Positions 16,647 through 26,077 of a stretch of DNA of 64,000 nt are shown piece after piece (position 1 is the stretch's first letter; every line of letters starts with the position of its first letter). The notes beneath the pieces were generated by a model. The model was not told the origin of the DNA, did not search any database, and saw only the letters and a list, made by a program, of their open reading frames with translations. The DNA is from Phreatobacter aquaticus (GTDB taxonomy: Bacteria; Pseudomonadota; Alphaproteobacteria; Rhizobiales; Phreatobacteraceae). A program made the translations under genes and the position numbers. The stretch spans positions 1,140,828 to 1,204,827 of the forward strand of contig NZ_CP039865.1 of the NCBI RefSeq assembly GCF_005160265.1, in the 5' to 3' direction.

Positions 16647-17969
16647 ATGAGCAAGACTGTTTCCGCCAGCACGAGTGTTGCCCGCGCGATCGATCGCCGA
16701 TCGCTGCTGAAGTCCACCGCCGCGACCGCTGCCCTCTTCGCCGCTGCCAAGGCAGCGCTGCCCGGCGGCGCCTTTGCCCAGGGAACTGGTCCCGAAGTGA
16801 AGGGCACCAAGCTCGGCTATATCGCACTGACCGATGCGGCGGCGCTGATCATTGCCAAGGAAAAGGGCTTCTACGCCAAGCACGGCGTGCCCGACATGGA
16901 CATTTCCAAACAGGCCTCATGGGGCGCGACGCGCGACAACATGGCGCTCGGCACCAAGGCCAACGGCATCGATGGCGGCCATATCCTGCGTCCCAAGACC
17001 CATCTCTACACCACCGGCAAGGTGATGCAGAACGGCCAGCCGCTGCCGATGTACACGCTCCTCAACCTCAACGAGGACGGCCAGGCGATCTCCGTCTCCA
17101 ACGAGTACAAGGACCTGAATGTCGGCAAGGATGCCTCGCCGCTCAAGGCCGCCTTCGAGCGCAAGAAGGCTCAGGGCAAGGAACTCACCGCCGCAATGAC
17201 CTTTCCGGGCGGCACCCATGACCTGTGGATCCGCTACTGGCTGGCCGCCGGCGGCATCGACCCGGACACCGACATCAAGGTGATCACCGTTCCGCCGCCG
17301 CAGATGGTTGCCAACATGAAGGTCGGCAACATGGACTGCTTCTGCGTCGGCGAGCCGTGGAACGAGCAGCTGGTCAACCAGAACATCGGCTATTCGGCGT
17401 TGACCACTGGTGAACTTTGGTCGCGCCATCCGGAGAAGATTCTCGGCATGCGCGCCGACTGGGTCGACGCCAATCCGAAGGCCACCCAAGCCATCCTGAT
17501 GGCCGTCATGGAAGCCCAGCAATGGTGCGACGCCATGGCGAACAAGCAGGAACTGGCCGAGATCGTCGGGCGCCGTCAGTGGTTCAATGTGCCGGTCAAC
17601 GACATCAACGGCCGCCTGCGCGGCGACATCAATTACGGCAACGGTCGCAAGGTGAATGCGCCGGAACTGCGCATGAAGTTCTGGGGCGAGGGCGGGACGT
17701 CCTCCTACCCCTGGAAGAGCCTCGACACCTGGTTCGTCGCGGAGAACATCCGCTGGGGCAAGTTCGAGCCGACCACCGACATCAAGGCGCTCGTCGACAA
17801 GACCAACCGCTCTGACCTGTGGCTGCAGGCGGCCAAGACGCTGGGCGTCGCCGGCGTGCCGACCTCGGATTCCCGCGGCGTTGAGACCTTCTTCGACGGC
17901 GTGAAGTTCGATCCGGCCGACCCCTCCGCCTATCTGCGCTCGCTGAAGATCAAGCGCGCCCAGGTCTGA
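16647..17969 (+). CDS. nrtA: Nitrate ABC transporter substrate-binding protein NrtA
   Basis: A 440-residue periplasmic nitrate-binding protein of the NrtA/CmpA family. A Tat signal (RRSLL at 17-21, hydrophobic run, likely cleavage after GAFA near residue 44) precedes the binding domain, with LGYIALTDAAALIIAKEKGF, FPGGTHDLWIRYWLAAGG and DCFCVGEPWNEQ. The in-frame region upstream of 16647 is the regulatory leader and not coding; AGGAA precedes the chosen ATG. It is the first structural gene of the nitrate operon, behind a sigma54-like promoter and a NasT-controlled terminator. Confidence 0.94.
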   Translation: MSKTVSASTSVARAIDRRSLLKSTAATAALFAAAKAALPGGAFAQGTGPEVKGTKLGYIALTDAAALIIAKEKGFYAKHGVPDMDISKQASWGATRDNMALGTKANGIDGGHILRPKTHLYTTGKVMQNGQPLPMYTLLNLNEDGQAISVSNEYKDLNVGKDASPLKAAFERKKAQGKELTAAMTFPGGTHDLWIRYWLAAGGIDPDTDIKVITVPPPQMVANMKVGNMDCFCVGEPWNEQLVNQNIGYSALTTGELWSRHPEKILGMRADWVDANPKATQAILMAVMEAQQWCDAMANKQELAEIVGRRQWFNVPVNDINGRLRGDINYGNGRKVNAPELRMKFWGEGGTSSYPWKSLDTWFVAENIRWGKFEPTTDIKALVDKTNRSDLWLQAAKTLGVAGVPTSDSRGVETFFDGVKFDPADPSAYLRSLKIKRAQV

Positions 17970-17976
17970 TCCCTCA

Positions 17977-17999
17977 CCGCCCGGCACTGCGCCGGGCGG
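17977..17999 (+). repeat. Strong GC hairpin between nrtA and nrtB
   Basis: CCGCCCGGC-ACTGC-GCCGGGCGG is a perfect 9-bp stem with a 5-base loop just after the nrtA stop and without a T run. Such stems after binding-protein genes commonly protect the upstream mRNA, giving more binding protein than permease. That role is inferred here. Confidence 0.6.
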
Positions 18000-18025
18000 C
18001 CTTCCGCCTTTCGGAGACCGACATC

Positions 18026-18928
18026 ATGACGCGCCCCGCGCTCAAAGCAGTCGAGGATACCGGTTCGGCCATCGCGGCACCCGTCGCCGAGGTGATCCGG
18101 CTGGAGGTGCCCACCGGCCCGACACGCCGGGAGCGGCTGCGCGGCCAAGCGATCGGCGTGGCCTCCGCAGTTATCCCGCCGCTGATCATGCTGGCGCTGA
18201 TCCTGCTGGTCTGGGAACTGCTCTGCTCGGGCGCCAACGCGACGCTGCCCCCGCCTTCGCGCGTCTGGGCCGAGGCGAACGACCTGATCCTCGATCCGTT
18301 CTTCGTCAATGGCAGCCAGGATATCGGCCTTGGCTGGCGCGTGCTGACTTCGCTGCAGCGGGTTGCGATCGGCTTCGGGCTCTCGGCCGTGGTCGGCATC
18401 ATGGTCGGCGCCCTAGTCGGGCAGTCGACCTGGGCCATGCGCGGCCTCGACCCGATTTTCCAGGTGCTGCGCACCGTGCCGCCGCTCGCCTGGCTGCCAA
18501 TCTCGCTTGCCGCCTTCCGCGACGCCAATCCGAGCGCAATCTTCGTCATCTTCATCACGGCGATCTGGCCGATCCTGATCAACACCTCGGTCGGCATCCG
18601 CAACATCCCGCAGGACTATCGCAATGTCGCCGCCGTGCTGCGGCTGAACCATTTCGAGTTCTTCTGGAAGATCATGCTGCCCTCGGCGGCGCCCTATATC
18701 TTCACCGGCCTCAGGATCGGCGTCGGCCTCGCCTGGCTCGCCATTGTTGCCGCCGAAATGCTCACCGGCGGCGTCGGCATCGGCTTCTTCATCTGGGACG
18801 CGTGGAACTCCTCCAAGCTGCCCGACATCATCATCGCCCTCGTCTATATCGGCCTGATCGGGTTCGTCCTCGACCGGTTGATCGCAGCGCTCGGCAATGT
18901 CGTCACCCGCGGCACGGCCGCGAACTGA
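18026..18928 (+). CDS. nrtB: Nitrate ABC transporter permease NrtB
   Basis: A 300-residue inner-membrane permease of the NrtB/SsuC type with about six transmembrane segments from residue 50 on (VIPPLIMLALILLVWELL is the first). It includes the EAA-loop region DYRNVAAVLRLNHFEFFWKIMLP that contacts the ATPase. The N-terminal 45 residues are hydrophilic and cytoplasmic. It lies 56 bases after nrtA, separated by a stable hairpin, and 11 bases before the ATPase gene. It moves nitrate (possibly nitrite) delivered by NrtA. Confidence 0.93.
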   Translation: MTRPALKAVEDTGSAIAAPVAEVIRLEVPTGPTRRERLRGQAIGVASAVIPPLIMLALILLVWELLCSGANATLPPPSRVWAEANDLILDPFFVNGSQDIGLGWRVLTSLQRVAIGFGLSAVVGIMVGALVGQSTWAMRGLDPIFQVLRTVPPLAWLPISLAAFRDANPSAIFVIFITAIWPILINTSVGIRNIPQDYRNVAAVLRLNHFEFFWKIMLPSAAPYIFTGLRIGVGLAWLAIVAAEMLTGGVGIGFFIWDAWNSSKLPDIIIALVYIGLIGFVLDRLIAALGNVVTRGTAAN

Positions 18929-18939
18929 GGAGACGCCCC

Positions 18940-19743
18940 ATGGCACGCCAGGTCCCCTATCTCCTCATTGAAGGCGTGGAGAAGACCTTCACCCGCGGCA
19001 GCACCTCCAACAATGTGCTGCACAACGTCTCGATCGCCATCGAGCAGGGCGAGTATGTCTCGATCATCGGCCATTCGGGCTGCGGGAAGTCGACATTGCT
19101 CAACCTCATCGCCGGCCTCACGCCGGTGACCTCGGGCGGCATCCTGCTCGAGAACAAGGAGGTCAATTCGCCGGGCCCCGACCGCGCCGTCGTCTTCCAG
19201 AACCACTCGCTACTACCCTGGCTGACGGTCTACGACAATGTTCGCATGGCCGTGGACAAGGTCTTTTCCGGCCGCAAGTCCAAGGCCGAGCGCCATGACT
19301 GGACCATGCATGTGCTGGATCTCGTCCATATGGGCCATGCCAAGGACCGCCGTCCCGGCGAGATCTCCGGCGGCATGAAGCAGCGCGTCGGCATTGCCCG
19401 CGCGCTCTCCATGGAGCCCAAGATCATGCTGCTCGACGAGCCCTTCGGCGCGCTCGACGCGCTGACCCGCGCGCATCTGCAGGATTCGATCATGCAGATC
19501 CACGCCGCGCTGAAGAACACCATGATCATGATCACCCATGACGTCGACGAGGCAGTTCTGCTCTCTGACCGCATCATCATGATGACCAACGGCCCCTCCG
19601 CCACCATCGGCGAGGTACTCGACGTCACCCTGCCACGTCCGCGCAAGCGGCTCGAACTGGTCTCCAACCCGACCTACATCAAGGCGCGCGAGGCGGTACT
19701 CAAGTTCCTCTACGAGCGCCACAAGTTTGTCGAGGCGGCTTGA
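18940..19743 (+). CDS. nrtD: Nitrate ABC transporter ATP-binding protein (NrtD type)
   Basis: A 267-residue ABC ATPase. Walker A GHSGCGKST is at residues 44-52, then the Q loop VFQNHSLLPWLTVYDN, the signature SGGMKQRVGIARAL, Walker B IMLLDEPFGALD and the switch ITHDVDEA. It lacks the C-terminal NrtA-like domain of cyanobacterial NrtC, so it corresponds to NrtD/NasD. AGGAG is 8 bases before the ATG. It energises nitrate uptake with NrtA and NrtB. Confidence 0.93.
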   Translation: MARQVPYLLIEGVEKTFTRGSTSNNVLHNVSIAIEQGEYVSIIGHSGCGKSTLLNLIAGLTPVTSGGILLENKEVNSPGPDRAVVFQNHSLLPWLTVYDNVRMAVDKVFSGRKSKAERHDWTMHVLDLVHMGHAKDRRPGEISGGMKQRVGIARALSMEPKIMLLDEPFGALDALTRAHLQDSIMQIHAALKNTMIMITHDVDEAVLLSDRIIMMTNGPSATIGEVLDVTLPRPRKRLELVSNPTYIKAREAVLKFLYERHKFVEAA

Positions 19744-19758
19744 GAGCAGGGCGATCCC

Positions 19759-20967
19759 ATGTCGGAACGTCTCGTGATCATCGGCAACGGCATGGCCGCC
19801 GCCAAGCTCGTCGAGGAGATCGGCAAGCTTGGCCTCGGTCGCTACTCGATCCTGGTGATCGGTGCCGAGCCGATGCTCGCCTATAACCGCGTGCTTCTGT
19901 CCTCGCTGCTGGCGGGCGAGGTTGCCCGCGACGACATGGTGCTGAAGAACCGCGACTGGTGGCGCGCGCAAGGCGTCACGCTTCTCTATGGCGAAGCCGC
20001 AACCGCCATCGATACCCATGCAAGGACCGTGGTGCTCGACAGCGGCAAGATCATCCCGTTCGATCGCCTGGTGATCGCCACCGGCTCGACGCCGATCCGC
20101 CTGCCCAAGCCCGGCATGGACCTGCCCGGCGTCCTCACCTTTCGCGACCATGACGACGTCTCCGCCATGCTGGATGCGACGAGCCCGGTGACCCGCGCGG
20201 TGGTTATCGGCGGCGGCCTGCTCGGCATCGAGGCGGCACACGGACTGTCGAAAACCGGGGCGCGCGTCACGCTCATCCACCTGATGGACCGGCTGATGGA
20301 ACGCCAGCTCGATCCCGAAGCCGCCGTCCTGCTCCGCCGCGAACTGGAAGCCCGCGGCATCGAGATCATGCTGGGCGCCGATACGGCCGCAGTCGAGGGC
20401 GATGCTTGTGTCGAAGCCGTGCGACTGACCGATGGCCGCGTCCTACCCGCCGACATGGTCATCTCGGCAGTCGGCATCCGCCCCAATGCCGAACTGGCCC
20501 GTGCGGCAGGCCTCGCCGTCAACCGCGGCATTGTCGTCGACGACGGACTTGCGACCTCCGACCCCGCCATATCAGCGCTCGGCGAATGCGCCGAGCATCG
20601 AGGCACCTGCTACGGGTTGGTGGAGCCGGCCTATGATCAGGCCAAGGTGCTCGCGGCTCGTCTGTGCGGTCGGCCCGCCGCCTATGCCGGCACGGTGCTC
20701 GCCACCAACCTGAAGGTCTCGGGCATGCCGGTCTTCTCGGCCGGCGACTTCATTGGCGCCGAGGGAACAGAGGCCATCATCTATCGCGATCCAGGCCTCG
20801 CCACCTATCGCAAGCTGGTGCTGAAGGACGATGTGCCCGTCGGCACGGTACTGGTCGGCGAGACAGGCGACGGCCTCTGGTATCTCGACCTGATCCGTCG
20901 GGGTGAAAAGCTCGGTCCCCTGCGCGAGGCCATCGTCTTCGGACGCAGCTTCGCCGAAGCGGCCTGA
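19759..20967 (+). CDS. FAD/NAD(P)-dependent oxidoreductase, NasB-like electron donor for nitrate reductase
   Basis: A 402-residue pyridine-nucleotide disulfide oxidoreductase-fold protein. An FAD-binding GNGMAAAKL lies near residue 9, a second dinucleotide fold (VVIGGGLLGIEAAHGL) near 150, and the C-terminal domain resembles the N-terminal half of NirB. It has no siroheme or 4Fe-4S nitrite reductase half, so it cannot itself reduce nitrite. It sits 15 bases after the transporter ATPase and 7 bases before nasA, so it very probably passes electrons from NADH to NasA through the latter's [2Fe-2S] domain. Truncated NirB-like annotation is the alternative name. Confidence 0.85.
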   Translation: MSERLVIIGNGMAAAKLVEEIGKLGLGRYSILVIGAEPMLAYNRVLLSSLLAGEVARDDMVLKNRDWWRAQGVTLLYGEAATAIDTHARTVVLDSGKIIPFDRLVIATGSTPIRLPKPGMDLPGVLTFRDHDDVSAMLDATSPVTRAVVIGGGLLGIEAAHGLSKTGARVTLIHLMDRLMERQLDPEAAVLLRRELEARGIEIMLGADTAAVEGDACVEAVRLTDGRVLPADMVISAVGIRPNAELARAAGLAVNRGIVVDDGLATSDPAISALGECAEHRGTCYGLVEPAYDQAKVLAARLCGRPAAYAGTVLATNLKVSGMPVFSAGDFIGAEGTEAIIYRDPGLATYRKLVLKDDVPVGTVLVGETGDGLWYLDLIRRGEKLGPLREAIVFGRSFAEAA

Positions 20968-20974
20968 GGCGCCC

Positions 20975-23665
20975 ATGAACGCCTTAGGGACCTTGCCGAA
21001 GCCGGTCGCCACCGCCTGCCCCTATTGCGGGGTCGGCTGCGGCGTCCTGATGACGGCGGATGCCAGCGGCGCGATCACGGCCTCGGGCGATCCCGACCAT
21101 CCCGCCAATCGCGGCCGGCTCTGCGTCAAGGGCTCGGCGCTAGGCGAGACCATCGGCCTGGAAGGCCGCCTGCTCCACCCAATGATCCGATCGCGCTCCG
21201 GGACGCTGGAGCGGGTCTCATGGGACAGTGCGCTCTCGGCCACCGCCGAGGGCTTGTCCCGCATCGCGCGGACCCACGGCCCCGACGCCGCCGCCTTTTA
21301 TCTGTCGGGCCAGCTTCTGACCGAGGATTATTACGCGGCCAACAAGCTGATGAAGGGCTTTGTCGGCACGGCCAATGTCGACACCAATTCCAGGCTCTGC
21401 ATGGCCTCCTCGGTTGCCGGCCACCGCCGCGGCTTCGGCTCGGACACGGTTCCCGGCACTTACGAGGATCTCGACGAGGCCGATCTGCTCGTCCTGGTCG
21501 GCTCGAATGCCGCCTGGTGCCACCCGATCCTCTGGCAGCGCATGCTCGCCACCAAGCAGGCGCGCGGCGCCAGGATCGTCGTCATTGACCCGCGCAAGAC
21601 CGCGACCTCGGCCGATGCCGATCTCATGTTGGCGATCCGTCCGGGCATGGACGCCGCTCTCTTCTCAGGACTGCTGGTGCATCTCGCCGAAACCGGCGCG
21701 CTGGACCGCGCTTATATCGACGCCCATACGACCGGCCTGGACCAGGCCCTTGCGAGAGCGCGCGAGATCGCGCCGACGCTCGCCGCAACTGCGATCACCT
21801 GCGGCTTGCCCGAGGCCGATGTCGCAACTCTCTTTGCCTGGTTTACCGCCAACCCCCGCGTGGTCACGCTCTACAGCCAGGGCGTCAATCAATCGGCGCA
21901 GGGCACCGACAAGGTCTCCGCCATCCTCAATTGCCACCTCGCCACCGGCCGCATCGGGCGTGTGGGGATGGGACCCTTTTCGCTCACCGGCCAGCCCAAT
22001 GCCATGGGGGGGCGCGAGGTGGGTGGCCTCGCCAACATGCTGGCCGCCCATATGGGCTTTTCCGGCACCGAGATCGACCGGGTCGGCCGGTTCTGGGGCG
22101 CGCCACGCATGGCCGAGCGCGAGGGCCTGAAGGCCATCCAGATGTTCGATGCGGTGGAGGCCGGCAGCATCAAGGCGCTCTGGGTGATGGCCACCAACCC
22201 GGCCGTCAGCCTGCCACGCGCCGATGCTGTCAGGCGGGCCATGGCGGGCCTCGACCATTTCGTCGTCTCGGAGAACATGCTCTCCAACGACACCGTCAAT
22301 TCCGGCGCCCATATCCTGCTGCCGGCCGCCGCCTGGGGCGAGAAGGACGGCACCGTCACCAATTCGGAGCGGCGCATCTCGCGCCAGCGGCCCTTCCTGC
22401 CCTTGCCGGGCGAGACTCGACCAGATTGGTGGATCATTGCCGAAGTCGCCAAGCGCATGGGCTATGGCGAGGCCTTCGACTGGCCGGATGTCGCCTCGAT
22501 CTTCCGTGAACATGCAGCGCTCTCCAGCTTCGAGAACCGGGGCAGCCGCGATTTCGACATTGGCGGCTTCAGCCACCTGAGCAATTCGGACTATGAGGTA
22601 CTTGCGCCTGTCCAGTGGCCGGTGCGCACACCGACCGATCTTGGCGACAAGAGGTTCTTCGCCGAAGGTGGCTTCTTCACGCCCGACGCACGCGCCCGCT
22701 TCATCGCCATCGATCAGCCGGACCTGAAGGCGGAGCCCGATCCGGCCTTCCCCTATCTGCTCAATACCGGCCGTATGCGCGATCACTGGCACACGATGAC
22801 GCGCACCGGCAAGGCGCCGACGCTCGGACGCCACCGCGTGGAGCCCTTGCTCGAAATCCATCCCGACGATGCCGCCGTCGAGGGCCTCGCCGCGGGCGAT
22901 CTTGCCGAGGTGACCTCCACCCATGGCAAGGCGACGCTCAGGGTCGCTGTCGAACCAGGCCAGTCGCGCGGGTCGCTGTTCGCGCCGATCCACTGGAATG
23001 GCGAGACCGCCAGCCACGGCCGCATCGGCGCGCTGGTCCAGCCCTTCACGGACCCCTGGTCCGGGCAGCCGGAGATGAAGGCGACCCCCGTCTCCCTGAC
23101 GCGCGTTGCGCCGGGCCTGGAGGGCTTCATCCTGTCGCACGGCGCAGTCGACCTGCCGGCTGGCACGGTCTGGGCCCGCGCGGCGATCGATGGCGGGCTC
23201 GGTACGGTGTTCGCCGCACCGCAAGGGCTCGATGCGCCCGCACTGGCTCGGACACTCAAGCCGGAAGGCGGCTCGATCAGCGAGTTCGAAGATGCCGCCC
23301 GCGGGGTCTATCGCGCGGCGATCTTCGATGGCGAGCGCCTTGTTGCAGTGCTGTTCGCCGCACTTGGCGGCAGGCCATCCTGGTCGTGGATCGAAACCCA
23401 GTTCGGGGCGCCGGAACTCTCGCCACTCGCCCGCAAGGCGCTGCTCTCCGGGCGCTCGCCCGACGGCCTGGCCGATGCAGGTCCCACCATCTGTGCCTGC
23501 TTCGCCATTGGCCTCACCGCCATCAAGGCGGCGATCGCCCACGGTGCCTGCGACGTCGATGCCGTCGGCGTGGCGCTCAAGGCCGGCACCAATTGCGGAT
23601 CCTGCCGGCCGGAGATCAAGCGCGTGATTGAGACGCTGAACGGCCAAGCAAGAACCCTAGCCTAA
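20975..23665 (+). CDS. nasA: Assimilatory nitrate reductase catalytic subunit NasA
   Basis: An 896-residue cytoplasmic molybdopterin oxidoreductase that reduces nitrate to nitrite. The N-terminal [4Fe-4S] cysteines are C15, C18, C22 and C50 (CPYCGVGC... LCVKG). The Mo-bisMGD domain contains YLSGQLLTEDYYAANKLMKG, SRLCMASSVAG and QGVNQSAQGTDKV. The molydopterin dinucleotide-binding domain begins near residue 585 (YLLNTGRMRDHWHTMTRTGK). A C-terminal BFD-type [2Fe-2S] domain (CACF ... CGSC) receives electrons from the flavoprotein. No signal peptide. GAGG is 5 bases before the ATG; an in-frame start upstream lies inside the previous gene. Last gene of the operon. Confidence 0.95.
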   Translation: MNALGTLPKPVATACPYCGVGCGVLMTADASGAITASGDPDHPANRGRLCVKGSALGETIGLEGRLLHPMIRSRSGTLERVSWDSALSATAEGLSRIARTHGPDAAAFYLSGQLLTEDYYAANKLMKGFVGTANVDTNSRLCMASSVAGHRRGFGSDTVPGTYEDLDEADLLVLVGSNAAWCHPILWQRMLATKQARGARIVVIDPRKTATSADADLMLAIRPGMDAALFSGLLVHLAETGALDRAYIDAHTTGLDQALARAREIAPTLAATAITCGLPEADVATLFAWFTANPRVVTLYSQGVNQSAQGTDKVSAILNCHLATGRIGRVGMGPFSLTGQPNAMGGREVGGLANMLAAHMGFSGTEIDRVGRFWGAPRMAEREGLKAIQMFDAVEAGSIKALWVMATNPAVSLPRADAVRRAMAGLDHFVVSENMLSNDTVNSGAHILLPAAAWGEKDGTVTNSERRISRQRPFLPLPGETRPDWWIIAEVAKRMGYGEAFDWPDVASIFREHAALSSFENRGSRDFDIGGFSHLSNSDYEVLAPVQWPVRTPTDLGDKRFFAEGGFFTPDARARFIAIDQPDLKAEPDPAFPYLLNTGRMRDHWHTMTRTGKAPTLGRHRVEPLLEIHPDDAAVEGLAAGDLAEVTSTHGKATLRVAVEPGQSRGSLFAPIHWNGETASHGRIGALVQPFTDPWSGQPEMKATPVSLTRVAPGLEGFILSHGAVDLPAGTVWARAAIDGGLGTVFAAPQGLDAPALARTLKPEGGSISEFEDAARGVYRAAIFDGERLVAVLFAALGGRPSWSWIETQFGAPELSPLARKALLSGRSPDGLADAGPTICACFAIGLTAIKAAIAHGACDVDAVGVALKAGTNCGSCRPEIKRVIETLNGQARTLA

Positions 23666-23683
23666 AGCCGGCGCCTGCTGGCA

Positions 23684-24055
23684 TCAATCGGGGTCGCGTG
23701 CCAGATAGACCGCCGCCAAAGCGATCGCCGCAGGCAGGGCCTGCACGAACAGGATCGAGGTCTTGGAGGTCAGGCCGCCATAGAGGCCAGCGACCAGGAC
23801 ACAGCCGAGGAAGAACAGCTTGAGCGCGTGGCGCATGGTCTTCGGCGCTATCAGGCTCCAGAACAGGCCGGCGGCGAGGAAGCCATTGTAGAGACCCTGG
23901 TTCGCCGCCAGCACCGCCGACTGGGCCGCAAACTCGGGCGTCAGGTTGAACGAGCGCTGGCCGAAGGGCGTGTTCCAGAAGAACATCTCGATCACCAGGA
24001 TGCCGACATGTTCCAGCGCGATAAGGAGGACGAGAAGGCGGGCAACAAGGCTCAT
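23684..24055 (-). CDS. DUF1304 family membrane protein
   Basis: A 123-residue integral membrane protein with four predicted helices and the DUF1304 pattern LLVLLIALEHVGILVIEMFFW, NQGLYNGFLAAGL and LFFLGCVLVAGLYGG. Members are uncharacterised. The start at 24055 has GGAG 6 bases upstream, whereas the in-frame start 36 bases earlier has none. It is convergent with nasA, 18 bases apart, and downstream of metW on its strand, so it may be the last gene of that unit. Confidence 0.85.
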   Translation of the reverse strand: MSLVARLLVLLIALEHVGILVIEMFFWNTPFGQRSFNLTPEFAAQSAVLAANQGLYNGFLAAGLFWSLIAPKTMRHALKLFFLGCVLVAGLYGGLTSKTSILFVQALPAAIALAAVYLARDPD

Positions 24056-24136
24056 GGGGGCTCCGGCAGGAAGGGCGGCGTCTCGGTGCAAAACACGCGG
24101 TTCGCCTGTTCAAGTCAAGCGCACGGCCTTGGACCG

Positions 24137-24778
24137 TCAACCCTTGCGGCTGAGCTTGAACACCGCCTGTTCGCCGAACAGGTTCCAGAACCACCAGGGC
24201 GCATTGACCCGCACTTCGCGGCCCCAGCCGTCGAGCGCCGCCGAGCGCTCGATCTCGGCATCCAGTTCGCGCACGAGATCGACGAAGTCGCGCAGCGTGC
24301 AGAAATGGATGTTCGGCGTATCGTACCAGGAATAGGGCAGATTCTCGCTGGTCGGCATGCGGCCCCGCAGGATCAGCTGCAGGCGCAGCCGCCAATGGCC
24401 GAAATTCGGAAACGACACGATCGCCTGCCGCCCGATGCGCAGCATATGCTCCAGCACGACGCGCGGCTGGCGGGTCGCCTGGATCGTCTGCGACAGGATC
24501 ACCAGGTCGAAGGCATTGTCGGGATAGAAGGCGAGATCTGTATCGGCATCGCCCTGCACCACGGCGAGGCCGGCCGCCACGCAGTCGTTGACGCCAGCAC
24601 GCGACAATTCGATGCCACGGCCATCGACGCCCTTCTCGTCGCGAAGCAGCTTCAGGAGCCCGCCGTCGCCGCAACCGACATCCAGCACCTTGGATCCTGG
24701 CGTCACCATGCCGGCGACGACCAGATAGTCGGCCCGGATGCTGCCGGGCGTGGCGCTCATCGTCAGGTCATGACTCAT
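24137..24778 (-). CDS. metW: Methionine biosynthesis protein MetW
   Basis: A 213-residue methyltransferase-fold protein with SAM motif [15 protein letters not shown] (31-45), the MetW-typical [26 protein letters not shown] and [13 protein letters not shown]. MetW accompanies MetX in bacteria that acylate homoserine and is needed for full homoserine acyltransferase activity in several of them. It overlaps the end of metX by 4 bases, indicating translational coupling. Confidence 0.94.
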   Translation of the reverse strand: MSHDLTMSATPGSIRADYLVVAGMVTPGSKVLDVGCGDGGLLKLLRDEKGVDGRGIELSRAGVNDCVAAGLAVVQGDADTDLAFYPDNAFDLVILSQTIQATRQPRVVLEHMLRIGRQAIVSFPNFGHWRLRLQLILRGRMPTSENLPYSWYDTPNIHFCTLRDFVDLVRELDAEIERSAALDGWGREVRVNAPWWFWNLFGEQAVFKLSRKG

Positions 24779-25977
24779 GGCTGAGCTCCCGCCGGCAGGC
24801 CGCGCGCGCGAGCCGCGGCATCGAGAAAGCCACGGCAGATTGCGAAGAGCTCGGGCTCGTCGAGCAGGAACGCGTCATGGCCCTTGTCGGAGGTGATCTC
24901 GGCAAAGGAGACCGAGGCGCCGGATGCATTGAGCGCATGAACCACCTGGCGCGAGCCCGCGGTGGGGAACAGCCAGTCCGACGTAAACGACACCACGCAG
25001 AACCGCGTCTTGGTGCCGGAAAAGGCCTTGGCGAGCGAGCCGCCATGCTCCTCGGCTATGTCGAAATAGTCCATCGCGCGGGTCACGTAGAGATAGGAAT
25101 TGGCGTCGAACCGCTCGACGAAGGCCTCGCCCTGATAGCGGAGATAGCTCTCCACCTGGAAATCGGCATCGAACGAGAAGGTCGGCGCGTCGCGGTCCTG
25201 GAACCTGCGGCCGAACTTCCGATGCAGAGCCATGTCGGAGAGATAGGTGATGTGGGCGGCCATGCGCGCCACTGCGAGACCGGCGGACGGTCGTGTGTTC
25301 TCGCCCAGATAGCGTCCGCCCCGCCATTGCGGATCGGCCATGATCGCCTGGCGGCCGACCTCATGGAACGCAATGTTCTGCGCAGAATGCCGAGCGGCAG
25401 TCGCGATCGGCAAGGCCGAAAACACCATGTCCTTGTACTCGGAAGCCCATTGCAGCACCTGCATGCCGCCCATCGAGCCGCCGATGGCGCAGAACAGGCT
25501 CTCGATGCCGAGCCTGCGCACCAGCATCCATTGCGCGCGCACCATGTCCGGAATGGTGATCAGTGGCAGGGTCAGGCCGAAAGGTTCGCCGGTCGCAGGG
25601 TCGATGGAGGCCGGCCCCGTCGTGCCCATGCAGCCGCCGAGCACATTCGAACAGATGACGAAATAGCGGTCGGTATCGATCGGCCGTCCCGGCCCGATCA
25701 TGATCTCCCACCAGCCCGGCTTGCCGGTGACCGGATTGGCGCTCGCCACATGCTGGTCGCCGGTCAACGCGTGGCACACGAGCACGGCATTGGACTTGTC
25801 GGCGTTCAACGTGCCGTAGGTCTGATAGCCGATCTGAAAGGGTGAGAGAGCCACGCCCGCATCAAGCATCAATGGCTCATCGGCGCCGAAACGCGCGATC
25901 AGACCATCCGGCTCATCGGCCTGGCGGCGCGCGGCATCCTGTACATTGGTGCTCAGGTCGGCACGGGTCATCGACAT
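24775..25977 (-). CDS. metX: Homoserine O-acetyltransferase MetX
   Basis: A 400-residue alpha/beta hydrolase-fold acyltransferase making O-acyl-L-homoserine for methionine synthesis. The nucleophile elbow [15 protein letters not shown] carries the catalytic Ser. [10 protein letters not shown] and CHALTGDQH are family signatures, and the DWLFPT and DKGHDAFL segments supply the Asp and His. Length is normal; ATG 25977 is used, and an ATG 6 bases in is equally possible. Succinyl versus acetyl specificity cannot be told without structural comparison. Translationally coupled to metW. No SAM-II riboswitch was recognised in the short leader. Confidence 0.92.
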   Translation of the reverse strand: MSMTRADLSTNVQDAARRQADEPDGLIARFGADEPLMLDAGVALSPFQIGYQTYGTLNADKSNAVLVCHALTGDQHVASANPVTGKPGWWEIMIGPGRPIDTDRYFVICSNVLGGCMGTTGPASIDPATGEPFGLTLPLITIPDMVRAQWMLVRRLGIESLFCAIGGSMGGMQVLQWASEYKDMVFSALPIATAARHSAQNIAFHEVGRQAIMADPQWRGGRYLGENTRPSAGLAVARMAAHITYLSDMALHRKFGRRFQDRDAPTFSFDADFQVESYLRYQGEAFVERFDANSYLYVTRAMDYFDIAEEHGGSLAKAFSGTKTRFCVVSFTSDWLFPTAGSRQVVHALNASGASVSFAEITSDKGHDAFLLDEPELFAICRGFLDAAARARGLPAGAQP

Positions 25978-26020
25978 CCAAGAGCAATCGCGAGAAGAGC
26001 GTTTTGAAAGTCAGTCGTTT

Positions 26021-26038
26021 CGTTCGGTATTCCGAACG
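26021..26038. repeat. 18-bp palindrome upstream of metX
   Basis: CGTTCGG-TATT-CCGAACG is a perfect 7-bp stem 44 bases upstream of the metX start and 40 bases after the S4-protein stop. No clear T run follows on the minus strand, so it may be an operator rather than a terminator. Confidence 0.4.
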
Positions 26039-26077
26039 CAGCAATTTTGCAAGCCTGCACGGCCGTTTGGAGGATGG

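Noticed and set aside
25978-26077. SAM-II riboswitch before metX
   Set aside because: Such riboswitches are common before metX/metA in this class, but the 100-base leader shows only one simple palindrome and not the conserved pseudoknot pattern.
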